From Sphingomonas spermidinifaciens (lineage in GTDB: Bacteria > Pseudomonadota > Alphaproteobacteria > Sphingomonadales > Sphingomonadaceae): 64,000 bases of DNA. The position numbers and the translations under genes were made by a program. The notes below the pieces were generated by a model. That model ran no database searches and was not told where the DNA came from. It saw only the letters and a program-made list of their open reading frames with translations. Below, in pieces: positions 25,070-34,080 of this stretch (positions are counted from its first letter, which is position 1; each line of letters starts with the position of its first letter). The stretch is taken from the NCBI RefSeq assembly GCF_002351485.1, contig NZ_NWMW01000001.1, forward strand, positions 1,488,001-1,552,000. Reading direction: 5' to 3'.

Positions 25070-26245
25070 GTGGGATCGAGGGGCGTGTCGGAGTTGAACC
25101 GTTTGACTTTGCCGCCCGCTGCCCCCGATCGCCCGTGTGTCAGCGCCTGGACCACCGACGCCGCGCGCGCTGCCGCGCATCAACCGGCCGCGACGATCCC
25201 GCCGATCCGCGCGGTCGAGCCGATACCGGGGCTGCCGGCGCTCGACCTCTGGGACATGTGGCCGCTTGCAGAAGCGGGGGGCGGCACAATCCGCATCGGC
25301 GGCCGCAGCTGGTGGTTCTTCCTCGCGTCGGAGCGCTTCGCCGATCCCGAGGCGCGGCACGACCATGCCCGCATCCGGCTGTTGAGCCATGGCGAGGAGG
25401 GCTGGCGCGATCACGGCTGGACCTTTGCCGAGGGGTTCACCCCCGGCTCCCGCGAATGGTCGGGCTCGGCGGTGCGGATGGCCGACGGCACGGTGCGCCA
25501 CTTCTTCACCGCCGCCGGCCGCCGCGGCGAACCGCCGAGCTTCGAACAGCGGCTATTCGAAAGCCGCGCGGCCATCGATACGTCGGGCGACGCGCCGCGC
25601 TTCGACGCGTGGGAAGCGCCGACCGAGCTGGTCGCCGCCGACGGCCGCCACTATGCCTTCGCGCGCGACCGGGTGGCGTCGGCGCGTGGGATCAAGGGCT
25701 TTCGCGATCCCGGCTATTTCCGCGATCCCGCCGACGGTCGCGAGCACCTGCTGTTCACCGCCAACGCCGCCGGCGCGAGCCAGTGGCCCGATGGCGTGAT
25801 CGGGCTCGCCACCTTTCAGGGCGAAGGCTGGCACCTGAGACCGCCGATTCTGTCGGCGATCGGCGTCAACAGCGAGCTCGAGCGGCCGCATGTCGTCGTT
25901 CATGACGGCCGCTATTATCTATTCTGGTCGACGCACCGGCATCGCTTCGCGCCCGGTATCGATGCGCCCTCGGGCCTCTACGCGATGGTGGCCGATCGGT
26001 TCGACGGCGCGTGGCTGCCGGTCAACGGCTCTGGCCTCGTCGCCGCCAACCCGCCCGCGGCGCCGCTTCAGGCCTATTGCTGGTGGGTGACGCAGGAGCT
26101 GCGCGTGGCGAGCTTCGTCAATTACTGGCGCGGCGGTCCCACGGCAGAGCCCGACAATCCGGCGGCACGGCGCGCGGCGTTCGGCGGCGTGCCCGCGCCC
26201 TTCTTCGAGCTTCGGATCGAGGGCGACCGCATCGCCATCGCCTGA
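25070..26245 (+). CDS. glycoside hydrolase family 68 protein (levansucrase/fructosidase type)
   Basis: A 391-residue five-bladed beta-propeller enzyme. The GH68 triad is visible: nucleophile D62 in LWDMWPL, transition-state stabiliser D213 in GFRDPGYF, and acid/base E271 in SELERPH. EWSGSAV and GLYAMVAD are further GH68 signatures. Such enzymes split sucrose and transfer the fructosyl unit to water, sucrose or a growing levan/inulin chain; which one dominates cannot be told here. No signal peptide is visible, as in some Gram-negative GH68 proteins. The start is uncertain: GTG at 25070 is used, GTG at 25085 is an alternative. It ends six bases from the convergent LacI gene. Confidence 0.88.
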   Translation: MGSRGVSELNRLTLPPAAPDRPCVSAWTTDAARAAAHQPAATIPPIRAVEPIPGLPALDLWDMWPLAEAGGGTIRIGGRSWWFFLASERFADPEARHDHARIRLLSHGEEGWRDHGWTFAEGFTPGSREWSGSAVRMADGTVRHFFTAAGRRGEPPSFEQRLFESRAAIDTSGDAPRFDAWEAPTELVAADGRHYAFARDRVASARGIKGFRDPGYFRDPADGREHLLFTANAAGASQWPDGVIGLATFQGEGWHLRPPILSAIGVNSELERPHVVVHDGRYYLFWSTHRHRFAPGIDAPSGLYAMVADRFDGAWLPVNGSGLVAANPPAAPLQAYCWWVTQELRVASFVNYWRGGPTAEPDNPAARRAAFGGVPAPFFELRIEGDRIAIA

Positions 26246-26251
26246 TGGCGA

Positions 26252-27283
26252 TCATGCGCTGTCGCGAACGATCAGCTCGGGCGCCATTTCGAGCGACGGC
26301 GCGTCCCTGCCGGCGATGCGCGCGAACAACGCATCGACCATCGCCCGGCCGCCCCGCACCAGGTCCTGGCGCACCGTCGTCAGCCGCGGCACCATACTTT
26401 CGGCCAGCGGCAGATCGTCGAAGCCGGTAACGGCGATCCGCTCGGGCACCGCCACCCCTTGATCGACCAGCGCGCGGATCGTGCGCATCGCGATCACGTC
26501 TGACGCGGCGACGATGCCGTCATAGCCCGGCAGCAACCGCCCGACATGCGCGGCGATCTCGTCGGCCATGATGTCGGAGGCGAGATGCGTGTCGAGCTGG
26601 AGCGGCGGTTCGAGCCCGGCATCGGCAAGCGCGTCGCACACCCCGCGATGCCGCTCGATCAGCTCCAGCGTCCGGATCTCGCCCAGAAAGGCCAATCGGC
26701 GACGCCCCCGCGCGACCAGCCGCTCGGCCGCCAGCCGCCCGCCGAGCCGGTTGTCGACGCCCACGGCGCAATGGACCTGCCCCGGCAGCGTGCTGCCCCA
26801 GACGACCAGCGGGCGATAGCCGGCGGCGACACGCTCGATCGCCTCGAACTGGTCCGACTGGCCGATCAGCAGCACCCCGTCGAGCATGCCCGAGGTGACG
26901 ATCCGCTCAAGCCAGTCATCGGCATCGGGAATGATGCGTGACAGCATCAGGTCATAGCCGTTCTCGGTCAGCGCATCAGCGAGGTGACCGAGCAGCGTCA
27001 TAAAGAAGGGGTCAGACAGATGCTGGCGCCGCTCATGCCCCAGCGGCACGACGACGCCGATCACCCCCGTCCGCTGCGTCCGCAGCCGCCGCGCCATCTG
27101 GTTGGGACGAAAGCCATGCTCGTCGGCAAGCTTCTGAATCCGCTCGCGCGTCTCGAGGCTGATCAGCTCCTTTCCCGCCAGCGCGCGCGAGACGGTGCCC
27201 GCCGTGACGCCCGCCAGCCGCGCGAGATCGGCGATGGTGCGGACGCGTGGCGTGACCCCGGTGGGCTCGTGGGATTTGCTCAT
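26252..27283 (-). CDS. LacI family transcriptional regulator of the GH68 locus
   Basis: A 343-residue regulator. The N-terminal helix-turn-helix reads RTIADLARLAGVTAGTVSRA (about residues 14-33), followed by the hinge NQMARRLRTQRTGVIGVV and a periplasmic-binding-protein-like effector domain with DGVLLIGQSDQFEAIERV and GFDDLPLAESMVPRLTTVRQ. The ATG at 27283 has RBS GGACAGG just upstream. It most likely represses the receptor and permease/GH68 promoters through CAATCGATTG. Its own upstream region holds only a partial match (GCAACAATC near 27317), so autoregulation is uncertain. The effector is probably a sugar. Confidence 0.9.
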   Translation of the reverse strand: MSKSHEPTGVTPRVRTIADLARLAGVTAGTVSRALAGKELISLETRERIQKLADEHGFRPNQMARRLRTQRTGVIGVVVPLGHERRQHLSDPFFMTLLGHLADALTENGYDLMLSRIIPDADDWLERIVTSGMLDGVLLIGQSDQFEAIERVAAGYRPLVVWGSTLPGQVHCAVGVDNRLGGRLAAERLVARGRRRLAFLGEIRTLELIERHRGVCDALADAGLEPPLQLDTHLASDIMADEIAAHVGRLLPGYDGIVAASDVIAMRTIRALVDQGVAVPERIAVTGFDDLPLAESMVPRLTTVRQDLVRGGRAMVDALFARIAGRDAPSLEMAPELIVRDSA

Positions 27284-27329
27284 GCGCCTGTCCTGCCGCA
27301 GGCGCGACGGTGAACGCAACAATCACCCG

Positions 27330-27826
27330 CTGAAACGGTGCGTTCTAACACATCGCGTGCCATTTCGGAGCTGCAGCTTGCAACTGGCGAAGATAGTCTT
27401 CGCCGCGACGGAGAACTGGCGAAGGCATGACTGGCATGCCCTTCAATCGCCCACGGCGACTGAGGTCTCGCAACCGATCAAATTGGAGCGCATTTCTTCG
27501 GGCGCGCCGCGATCCCATTATCGTTTGCGGCATGAGCCGTGAAAGCGCGCATTATGACTGCGCCGCGCGTCATTCCAATGCTGCCCCGTGGCATTCCATT
27601 GCGGTCCGATACGTACATTTCGTCGCGTGGACCTATTCGTTCGCCGGCTCGGCGGCCACCGACCCGTCTGTCGCCGGCAGCGGCAGTTCCTGCACGCCCA
27701 TCGCCGCAGAGCTCGACTACCGGGACTATGCCGCCATCAGTTCGGACATGGGCGGCATCCTTAGACGCACCGTCGAGGCCTCGAGCCGTCCGCGAGGCGA
27801 AGCGGCGGCCGGGTTTCTGCGCGCGA
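27330..27826. other. gene-poor stretch between LacI gene and recombinase remnant
   Basis: About 500 bases. A + strand frame of 140 codons (27427-27849) is open, and its last part looks coding-like (AAELDYRDYAAISSDMGG), but it has no RBS, no recognisable domain and irregular codon use at its start. I regard it as a probable fragment. Nothing else is identified here. Confidence 0.35.
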
Positions 27827-27913
27827 TCACCACTGGTCGAGCGAGTTGAAGCTCTGCTCCAGCCCCTCCTCGTTCGACTTGCGCGTGTAGATGGCGCAGC
27901 GAACCGGCTTCAT
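27827..27913 (-). pseudogene. large serine recombinase, N-terminal stump
   Basis: The reverse strand from the ATG at 27913 reads MKPVRCAIYTRKSNEEGLEQ then SFNSLDQW and a stop. The first 26 residues are the textbook start of a resolvase/invertase-type large serine recombinase, including the catalytic serine in TRKS. After FNSLD the expected AQRE is replaced and a stop follows at once. It overlaps the DUF2924 stop codon (ATGA), the usual arrangement in these elements. It marks a broken mobile element. Confidence 0.75.
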
Positions 27914-28312
27914 GCCGCGACCTTCCTCGTGAGGCCAAAGAAGGCGGGCCCTGACCAGCACATGCCGGTGATCGTGCGCGCCACCCCGCTCAGCGAGTGG
28001 TAGCTGCGACCCTCATAGTGGATGGACCGATCCTCATCGATCATGACGACGTGCATCCTTCCCTGCGACTCACGAACCAGCCGCATGCCGGGTCGAGCCG
28101 CATCGGTGCGGGTTTCACCGCGGGCGAGCTGATCGAGACGGCGGGTGATCTCGCGGCTATGGCCGCCAAGCCGCTGCGCAGGCATCTCCCAGGCAGGCGC
28201 CTGCCGCAGCAGCCTGGGCTGACCCGCAGCACCGGGCCTTGCGTAAGCTCGCGCCAGCGAACGCGCAGGTCGTTGGACGAGAGGACCTCCAGCGCAGCGA
28301 TCTCATCCTAAT
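27910..28312 (-). pseudogene. DUF2924 family gene, frameshifted
   Basis: The C-terminal part, 91 codons open from 28185, carries the DUF2924 pattern: RLVRESQGRMHVVMIDED, IHYEGRSYHSLSGVARTITG and CWSGPAFFGL. The N-terminal part (EIAALEVLSSNDLRVRWREL) lies in a different reverse-strand frame around 28230-28310, so a frameshift near 28215 splits the gene, and no good start codon remains. DUF2924 genes usually sit directly upstream of a large serine recombinase on prophage-like elements, exactly as here. Confidence 0.75.
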
Positions 28313-28894
28313 GTCGCTCATGCGGTCACCGCGGCGATGCGGTAGCGGGTGACTTCTCCCACCCAAAACTCTCGGTCTGGCCGCGGCGATCGCCACAGTT
28401 GCGGTCGCGAATATGGCCCCGGCCACTACCGGCCAACCGCAGCACCCAGTTCAACAACGGGCGCGGTGCCATCAGCTCGCGCGACGCGAGCTGAGGCGAC
28501 GGCAATTTCAGCGGCGGCCGCACCACTACGTTCACCAACGACAACAGCTTCGACTCCACGACAATCGCGACCGGCAATAGCGACGGCACTGCGAACTATT
28601 CGACTACCTTCACCGGACCGCAGGGAGCGTCGCGCATTCTCAGCGGCACCATCCAGCCCCGGCGCCCTTAAGATCTCCCGCGGCCGCGCCCTGCCCCTCG
28701 CGCAGCCGCTCCCTTGTTTGCGATACGACCCGATGAAAAAAGTCCCGCTTCCGGCCGCTGCACTGCTCGCGTCCAGCCCTGCGCTGGCGCCTATCCAAAA
28801 CGAACGTCCGATTTCGAGAATCGGGCAAACGGCTGTGAGCTTCCACAACTGGATCTTTGCGGCTCCGTCGCGACGGACCCTATCATCGGACGCA
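28313..28894. other. decayed region with remnant of a Thr/Asn/Gly-rich secreted protein
   Basis: No intact gene. Around 28530-28670 the + strand reads as a repetitive Thr/Asn/Gly-rich stretch ([34 protein letters not shown]) ending in a stop, like the tail of a secreted fibre-like protein; an in-frame stop precedes it. At 28733 a short frame begins MKKVPLPAAALLASSPALA, a good signal peptide, but runs into unrelated sequence after about 48 residues and overlaps the next gene. Both look like leftovers of deletion. Confidence 0.4.
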
Positions 28895-28916
28895 CGCTGT
28901 CAAGGTTGTCAACAAT
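28895..28916. promoter_or_regulatory. TTGTCAA repeat at the end of the second LacI gene
   Basis: TGTCAAGGTTGTCAA contains two copies of TGTCAA eight bases apart and overlaps the stop codon of the second LacI gene. The same half-site, as TTGACAAC, stands before the second receptor gene at 30051-30058. It may be a former operator of genes now lost from the decayed region, or chance. Confidence 0.3.
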
Positions 28917-29937
28917 CAAGACGCGGCGGCGCGGCGGTGGAGCCCCGGATGATGAGCACGTGCTTGTAGGCGCGCTGCATCGTGACTTGCTCGCGGTGCA
29001 GCTGCGCTATGACCATGTCGGTCGCCGCCACGGCCATGTCGAACACGGGCTGGCGCACTGTGGTCAGCGGCGGCCACGCGAGCTGGGCAAGCTCGGTATC
29101 GTCGAACCCCACGATCGACAGGTCTTCCGGCACCGACAGCCCCAGCTCACGCGCGGCGATCAGCGCGCCGAGCGCCATCTCGTCGTTCTGCGCGATGATC
29201 GCGCTCGGCCGGTCGGCGGACTCGAGCAGCCGCGCCGCCGCCACCCGCCCGCTTTCGCGCGTGAACAGCCCCTGCTCGATCCGGTCGAGGCGCATCGTCA
29301 GCCCCGCGGCATGAAAGGCCTGACCGTATCCGAGCAGCCGCGCTTCGGTTGAGGCGTGGGTCGGGTCGCCCTTAATGATCGCGATGTCGCGGTGACCGAG
29401 CTCGATGACATGCGCGGCGATCTCGCGCGCGGCAGCCAGATCGTCGATCGTCGTGCTCGGCGCCGCGTCCAGCAGCCGGGTAGAGGCGATGCGCGCGCAC
29501 CGGATACCGGCGCGCTGCAGATCGGACAGGATGCGCGGGTTGTCCGACGCCGGCGGCGCCAGCACCACGCCATCTAGCGCGGCCGAGCGCAGCAGGCCAA
29601 CGACCTCGGCCGCGTGTTCCGCGACGGACGCGATCGGGATCACTACCAGCCGATAGGGTTCGTCGCGCAGCCGATCGAGCACCCCCATCTGCAGCTCGGT
29701 CCCATAGCTCGAGGATGGATTCTCATATACGAGACCGATCAGGTGCGACCGGCGTCGGACCAGCGCCTGAGCCATGACGTTCGGATGATAGTCGAGCGCC
29801 GCCGCCGCCTCGCGCACGCGCTGCTTCACCCCGGCGCTCACGTGCGGCTCGTCGTTGAACACCCGCGATACCGTCTTGGCTGAAACGCCGGCGTGTCGAG
29901 CCACGTCGATGATCGTCATTCGCCGTTGGTCGTGCAT
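28909..29937 (-). CDS. LacI family transcriptional regulator of the second receptor cassette
   Basis: A 342-residue regulator. The helix-turn-helix is TIIDVARHAGVSAKTVSRVF (about residues 8-27) with hinge VMAQALVRRRSHLIGLV, and the effector domain includes DGVVLAPPASDNPRILSDL, ALGALIAARELGLSVPEDLS and GFDDTELAQLAWPPLTTVRQ. The ATG at 29937 follows AAGGAG at the right spacing. It is divergent from the TonB-dependent receptor with about 200 bases between, the standard arrangement for receptor-specific control. The two LacI proteins of this window differ clearly in sequence. Confidence 0.9.
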   Translation of the reverse strand: MHDQRRMTIIDVARHAGVSAKTVSRVFNDEPHVSAGVKQRVREAAAALDYHPNVMAQALVRRRSHLIGLVYENPSSSYGTELQMGVLDRLRDEPYRLVVIPIASVAEHAAEVVGLLRSAALDGVVLAPPASDNPRILSDLQRAGIRCARIASTRLLDAAPSTTIDDLAAAREIAAHVIELGHRDIAIIKGDPTHASTEARLLGYGQAFHAAGLTMRLDRIEQGLFTRESGRVAAARLLESADRPSAIIAQNDEMALGALIAARELGLSVPEDLSIVGFDDTELAQLAWPPLTTVRQPVFDMAVAATDMVIAQLHREQVTMQRAYKHVLIIRGSTAAPPRLDC

Positions 29938-29971
29938 GCGCGCTCCTTCGTCGGAGAGTTGCCATGTTTGC

Positions 29972-30058
29972 GTTGTCAGGTCCATTCGCGAAGCCGCGAC
30001 CACTCACCACCCGTTCCCGGCGATTGCGGGACCGTGAGCCTCATGTCGCGTTGACAAC
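29972..30058. promoter_or_regulatory. candidate operator half-sites between LacI and receptor genes
   Basis: GTTGTCA at 29972-29978 and TTGACAAC at 30051-30058 are inverted copies of one half-site. The second overlaps a TTGACA -35 hexamer that could serve the receptor gene. A full palindrome is not present, so the assignment is tentative. Confidence 0.35.
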
Positions 30059-30140
30059 GTCGGACAATGTGGTAGCCCCTTGGTGCCGGGCCAACGAGTC
30101 GGGCGACATGCGGCGCATCCGCGGCAAAGGGGAGGGGTTG

Positions 30141-33100
30141 ATGAAGGGCTCAGCAGCATTGACGGCACTTGTACGTTCGACCTCGGTCGTGGCGCTGACG
30201 ACGTGTCTGGCTCTCCCGTACGCAGCGGCCGCGCAGACCGCGCCGGCAAGCGAGGGGTCAAGCGTGCAGCCGACCGGTCAGGATCCGCAGGCGGAGGACG
30301 AGGGCACCGACATCGTCGTCACCGGCATCCGTGCCAGCCTCGATCGTGCGATCGAAATCAAGCGCAATTCGGCGGGTGTCGTCGATGCGATCTCGGCCGA
30401 GGACATCGGCAAGTTCCCCGACACCAACCTCGCCGAATCGCTGCAGCGGATCACCGGCGTGTCGATCAACCGCGTCAACGGCGAAGGCTCGCAGGTGTCG
30501 GTTCGCGGTTTCTCCGGCGGCTTCAATCTCGTCACGCTGAACGGGCGCCAGCTGCCGGCATCGAACGTCGATACCAGCGGTGCCGGCGATTTCGCCCGCG
30601 GCACCAGCCGATCGTTCGACTTCCAGAATCTTGCCTCCGAAGGCGTAAGCGCGCTGGAGGTCTACAAGACAGGCCGCGCCGCGATCCCGTCGGGGGGCAT
30701 CGGCGCCTCGATCAACATCGTCACGCGGCGGCCGCTCGACGCGCGCGAGTCGGGCCTGTCGGGCTCGATCGGCGCCAAGGCGCTCTACGATACCTCGGTG
30801 GAGCAGGCGGAAAGCCAGGGCAAGAACCGCATCCTGCCCGAGCTGTCGGGCCTCGTCAGCTGGAGCGATCCGGCGCAGCAGTTCGGCATCTCGGTCTTCG
30901 GCAGCTACCAGCGCCGCGACAGCACCTCGGCACAGAGCGCGCCCAACTATTTCAACGTCGTCCGGACCAGCGACTTCCTCAATCCCGGCGATTACATCAG
31001 CGCGACCACGCAGATCACCAATGCACCGACGTCGGAATATGTGCTGATTCCGAACGACAGCCGCTATCAGTTCTCCGACAACCGGCGCGAGCGCATCAAC
31101 GCCCAGGCAGTCGCCCAATGGCGGCCTGTCGACACGCTCACCTTCACCGCCGACGCGCTGTTCGCGCAGAACAACCTGCGTGAGATCCGTTCGGAGCAGA
31201 CCAACTGGTTCAACCGCCCGTTCAACGAGGTCCGCTTCGGCGGCAACTCGGCGATCCCGACCGCGGTGTTCCTGCGCCGCGACGATGACGGCACCAAGGA
31301 CTATGGCTACGAACAGCAGCTGCGCGCCACCCAGACGCAGCTCCAGTCCTACGGCCTGAACGGCAAGTGGGAGATCACCGACGCGGTCACGCTGAACCTC
31401 GACGGCTATCACGCCGTGTCGAACTCGACCCCGGATAATCCCAACGGCACCTCGGCGACCCTCGTCAGCCTAGGTGCGCCGGTGGGCCAGTCCCAGTCGG
31501 TCGATTTCTCGAGCGGTTTCCCCGTCCAGACGCAGATCATCAACGACGCGGTCCGCGGCAATGGCAACGGCGTTCTCGATCTTGGCGACCTCGGTTCGCA
31601 GGTTGCGCGCACCGTCACGTCCAGCCAGCGTCAGCGGATCAATGGCGGCCGCGCCGATCTGGGCTGGGATCTGGGCGGCGGCAGCCGGTTCGACTTCGGC
31701 GGCAGCTATACCGACACGGTGATGACCAGCGCCCGCACCCAGACGCAGCAGCAGCTGGGCGACTGGGGCATCGGCGATCCCGGCATCATCCAGCGCCTGG
31801 CGCCCGAGCTGGTCGACACCTTCTGCCTGACCTGCAAGTTCGACCGGTTCAACCCGCGCGCGCAGGGTCCGGCCCAGGTGGCGTTCCGCGGCAACGCGAT
31901 CAGCCTGCTCGACGTGCTGTCGTCGAACTACGCAAACAACCCGGTCAACACCAATGCCATCGACTTCGACCAGGTCGGCGAAAAGGTGTGGTCGGTCTAC
32001 GGACAGATCACGTGGAAGGGCGAGATCGCCGGGCGCCCAGCGAACCTGGTATTCGGCACCCGCTACGAAGAGACCCGAACCCGCTCGCTGGCCCGCCAGG
32101 TCGCCCCCTCGGGGATCATCTGGCAATCCGACAATGATTTCTCGGTCGTGCTGCCGAATGCGGCGACCGCGACGCCGGTAACGGTCACCCAGACCGGACG
32201 CTATTCCAACCTGCTGCCCGCGATCGACTTCAACATCGAAGTCGCGCGTGACCTGATCGTGCGCGCGTCGGCCAGCCGGACGCTGGCCCGGCCCGACTAT
32301 GGCAACCTCTTTGCCTCCACCACCGTGGGCGGGCCGAGCCGTCCGACCGCGCTCGACGGCGTCGGCACGGGCAGCAGCGGCAATGCCAATCTGCGGCCGC
32401 TGGTCTCCGACAATTTCGACGTTTCGGTCGAATGGTATTACAAGCCGTCGAGCTTCGTCTCGGTCGGCTTCTTTGAAAAGCGGGTCCGCAACTTCCTCGG
32501 GTCGGGCGTGTTCAATCGGGACGCCTTCGGTCTGCGCGATCCTTCCTCGGGCGCAGCGGGATCGCGTTCGGGCACCGCGCGCGATCGCCTGACCGCACTC
32601 GGCGCCACGATCAACGACCTCAACCTGTTCAGCTATACCGCGCTGCTTCAGCAGAATGGCGGCGACGTGGCTGCCGCCGATGCCGAATATCGCGCGAACT
32701 CGTCGAATGGCGAGTTCAACGCGGTCTATGCCAATGCGCTGCTCGGCGCCGTCGATGTGGTCGCCAACTCGGCGGATCCGCTGTTCAACTTCGCGATCTC
32801 GCAGCCGATCAACAACCAGGACGGCCGCATCTACGGCTTCGAAATCGCCGGCCAGCACTTCTTCGGCGACACCGGCTTCGGGGTCGCGGCGTCGTACACC
32901 AAGGTCAACGGCGACGTGAACGTCGATGTGACGGCAAGCCCCGACGTCAACGTCTTCGCGCTCACCGGCCTGGGCGACAGCGCGAACGCGTCGCTCATCT
33001 ACGACAAGAATGGCCTGTCGGCGCGCGTCTCGTACAATTGGCGTGACAAATTCCTGTCTGCGACCAACCAGGGCGACGATCGCAATCCGATCTTCACCGA

Positions 33101-33281
33101 CGCATTCGGGACGCTCGACTTCAACATCAGCTACGAACTCAACGAGCGCATCGCGCTGTCGTTCGAGGGCGTGAACCTGACCAGCGAGCCCGTCGTCCAA
33201 TATGGTCGCGACCGCACCGCGCTGGTCTTCGCACAGGAGCTCAAGCCACGCTTGCTGCTGGGCGCACGCTACCGCTTCTGA
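30141..33281 (+). CDS. TonB-dependent receptor (Xanthomonas/Caulobacter type)
   Basis: A 1046-residue outer-membrane receptor. The signal peptide ends near ALPYAAAAQ, the TonB-box-like GTDIVVTGIRASLDRAIEIK follows at about residue 57, and the plug carries DAISAEDIGKFPDTNLAESL and QRITGVSINRVNGEGSQVSV. This is the hallmark of the TIGR01782 group linked to oligosaccharide uptake. The barrel ends in GARYRF. The ATG at 30141 directly follows the RBS GGAGGGG. A terminator follows, but the SapC-cupin-halogenase genes downstream in the same direction are very likely part of the same functional cassette. The substrate is unknown. Confidence 0.93.
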   Translation: MKGSAALTALVRSTSVVALTTCLALPYAAAAQTAPASEGSSVQPTGQDPQAEDEGTDIVVTGIRASLDRAIEIKRNSAGVVDAISAEDIGKFPDTNLAESLQRITGVSINRVNGEGSQVSVRGFSGGFNLVTLNGRQLPASNVDTSGAGDFARGTSRSFDFQNLASEGVSALEVYKTGRAAIPSGGIGASINIVTRRPLDARESGLSGSIGAKALYDTSVEQAESQGKNRILPELSGLVSWSDPAQQFGISVFGSYQRRDSTSAQSAPNYFNVVRTSDFLNPGDYISATTQITNAPTSEYVLIPNDSRYQFSDNRRERINAQAVAQWRPVDTLTFTADALFAQNNLREIRSEQTNWFNRPFNEVRFGGNSAIPTAVFLRRDDDGTKDYGYEQQLRATQTQLQSYGLNGKWEITDAVTLNLDGYHAVSNSTPDNPNGTSATLVSLGAPVGQSQSVDFSSGFPVQTQIINDAVRGNGNGVLDLGDLGSQVARTVTSSQRQRINGGRADLGWDLGGGSRFDFGGSYTDTVMTSARTQTQQQLGDWGIGDPGIIQRLAPELVDTFCLTCKFDRFNPRAQGPAQVAFRGNAISLLDVLSSNYANNPVNTNAIDFDQVGEKVWSVYGQITWKGEIAGRPANLVFGTRYEETRTRSLARQVAPSGIIWQSDNDFSVVLPNAATATPVTVTQTGRYSNLLPAIDFNIEVARDLIVRASASRTLARPDYGNLFASTTVGGPSRPTALDGVGTGSSGNANLRPLVSDNFDVSVEWYYKPSSFVSVGFFEKRVRNFLGSGVFNRDAFGLRDPSSGAAGSRSGTARDRLTALGATINDLNLFSYTALLQQNGGDVAAADAEYRANSSNGEFNAVYANALLGAVDVVANSADPLFNFAISQPINNQDGRIYGFEIAGQHFFGDTGFGVAASYTKVNGDVNVDVTASPDVNVFALTGLGDSANASLIYDKNGLSARVSYNWRDKFLSATNQGDDRNPIFTDAFGTLDFNISYELNERIALSFEGVNLTSEPVVQYGRDRTALVFAQELKPRLLLGARYRF

Positions 33282-33296
33282 CCCCGTCCTCCCTGC

Positions 33297-33327
33297 GGGC
33301 GGCCGTATGTTCGGCCGCCCCTTTTTT
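33297..33327 (+). terminator. intrinsic terminator after the second receptor gene
   Basis: A perfect nine base-pair stem GGGCGGCCG / CGGCCGCCC (33297-33305, 33312-33320), six-base loop TATGTT, then C and six T residues. It would reduce, perhaps not abolish, read-through into the SapC gene. Confidence 0.9.
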
Positions 33328-33387
33328 GCTTTGTGCAGCGGCGGACGGTTCCTATCATCGCCGTACCAAGGGAGAGGCACGTCGCCG

Positions 33388-34080
33388 ATGGCGAACTGGG
33401 TCAAGCTGGACAATGTCGATCACGCGGAACTCACCGTTGCGCGGCGTCACGGCGCGGCGTTCGGCGACGCGGTCAACCAGGTGCTCGTCTTCCCGACCGA
33501 GTTCGAGCAGATCCAGCGCGAATATCCCATCCTGTTTCGGCGTGACGATCAGGCGCGCTTCTATGCCGTGGCGCTGCTCGGCCTCGATCTCGACGAAAAC
33601 CTGTTTCTCGCCGAAAGCGGGTGGACCAGCCGATACGTCCCCGCCGTCCAACAGCGCGGCCCCTTTTCGGCCGATCCCGCCGGCGGCGCGCCGCTCATCG
33701 ACTTCGACGATCCGCGTGTCGGGGTCGAAGATGGCGAGCCGCTGTTCCTCCCGCACGGGGGCAGCGCGCCTTATCTCCAGCACGTGACCGCGGTGACCGA
33801 GGCGATCAGGCACGGCAGCGCCAGCATCGCGCCGTTCTTCGCCGCGCTCGACGAGCTTGGCCTGCTGCGCGCCCGTACCCTCGACATCCAGCTGGGCGAT
33901 GGCACCAGCTATACCGTCCCGGAAGTCTTCACGCTGGATGAGGAAAGGCTGGCCGACTTGCCGGATGCGGCGCTGGTACGGCTGCACCGCAGCGGCCTGC
34001 TGCGCGCGGCGACGATGGCTGCGGCTTCGCTCGCCAATGTCGCGCGCCTCATCGAATTGAAGAACGCTCGCGTCGGATGA
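33388..34080 (+). CDS. SapC family protein
   Basis: A 230-residue protein matching the SapC family: the N-terminal VNQVLVFPTEFEQIQREYPI and RFYAVALLGLDLDENLFL, and a C-terminal DGTSYTVPEVFTLDEERLAD region. The name derives from a Campylobacter S-layer gene, but in Caulobacter, Xanthomonas and sphingomonads these genes sit with TonB-dependent receptors, JmjC-like proteins and halogenases. The biochemical role is unknown and no signal peptide is visible. The ATG at 33388 follows AGGGAGAGG. The gene overlaps the next by four bases. Confidence 0.85.
   Translation: MANWVKLDNVDHAELTVARRHGAAFGDAVNQVLVFPTEFEQIQREYPILFRRDDQARFYAVALLGLDLDENLFLAESGWTSRYVPAVQQRGPFSADPAGGAPLIDFDDPRVGVEDGEPLFLPHGGSAPYLQHVTAVTEAIRHGSASIAPFFAALDELGLLRARTLDIQLGDGTSYTVPEVFTLDEERLADLPDAALVRLHRSGLLRAATMAAASLANVARLIELKNARVG

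Noticed and set aside
31470..33413. 647-codon open frame on the minus strand
   Set aside because: It is antisense to the second TonB-dependent receptor and has no recognisable domain.
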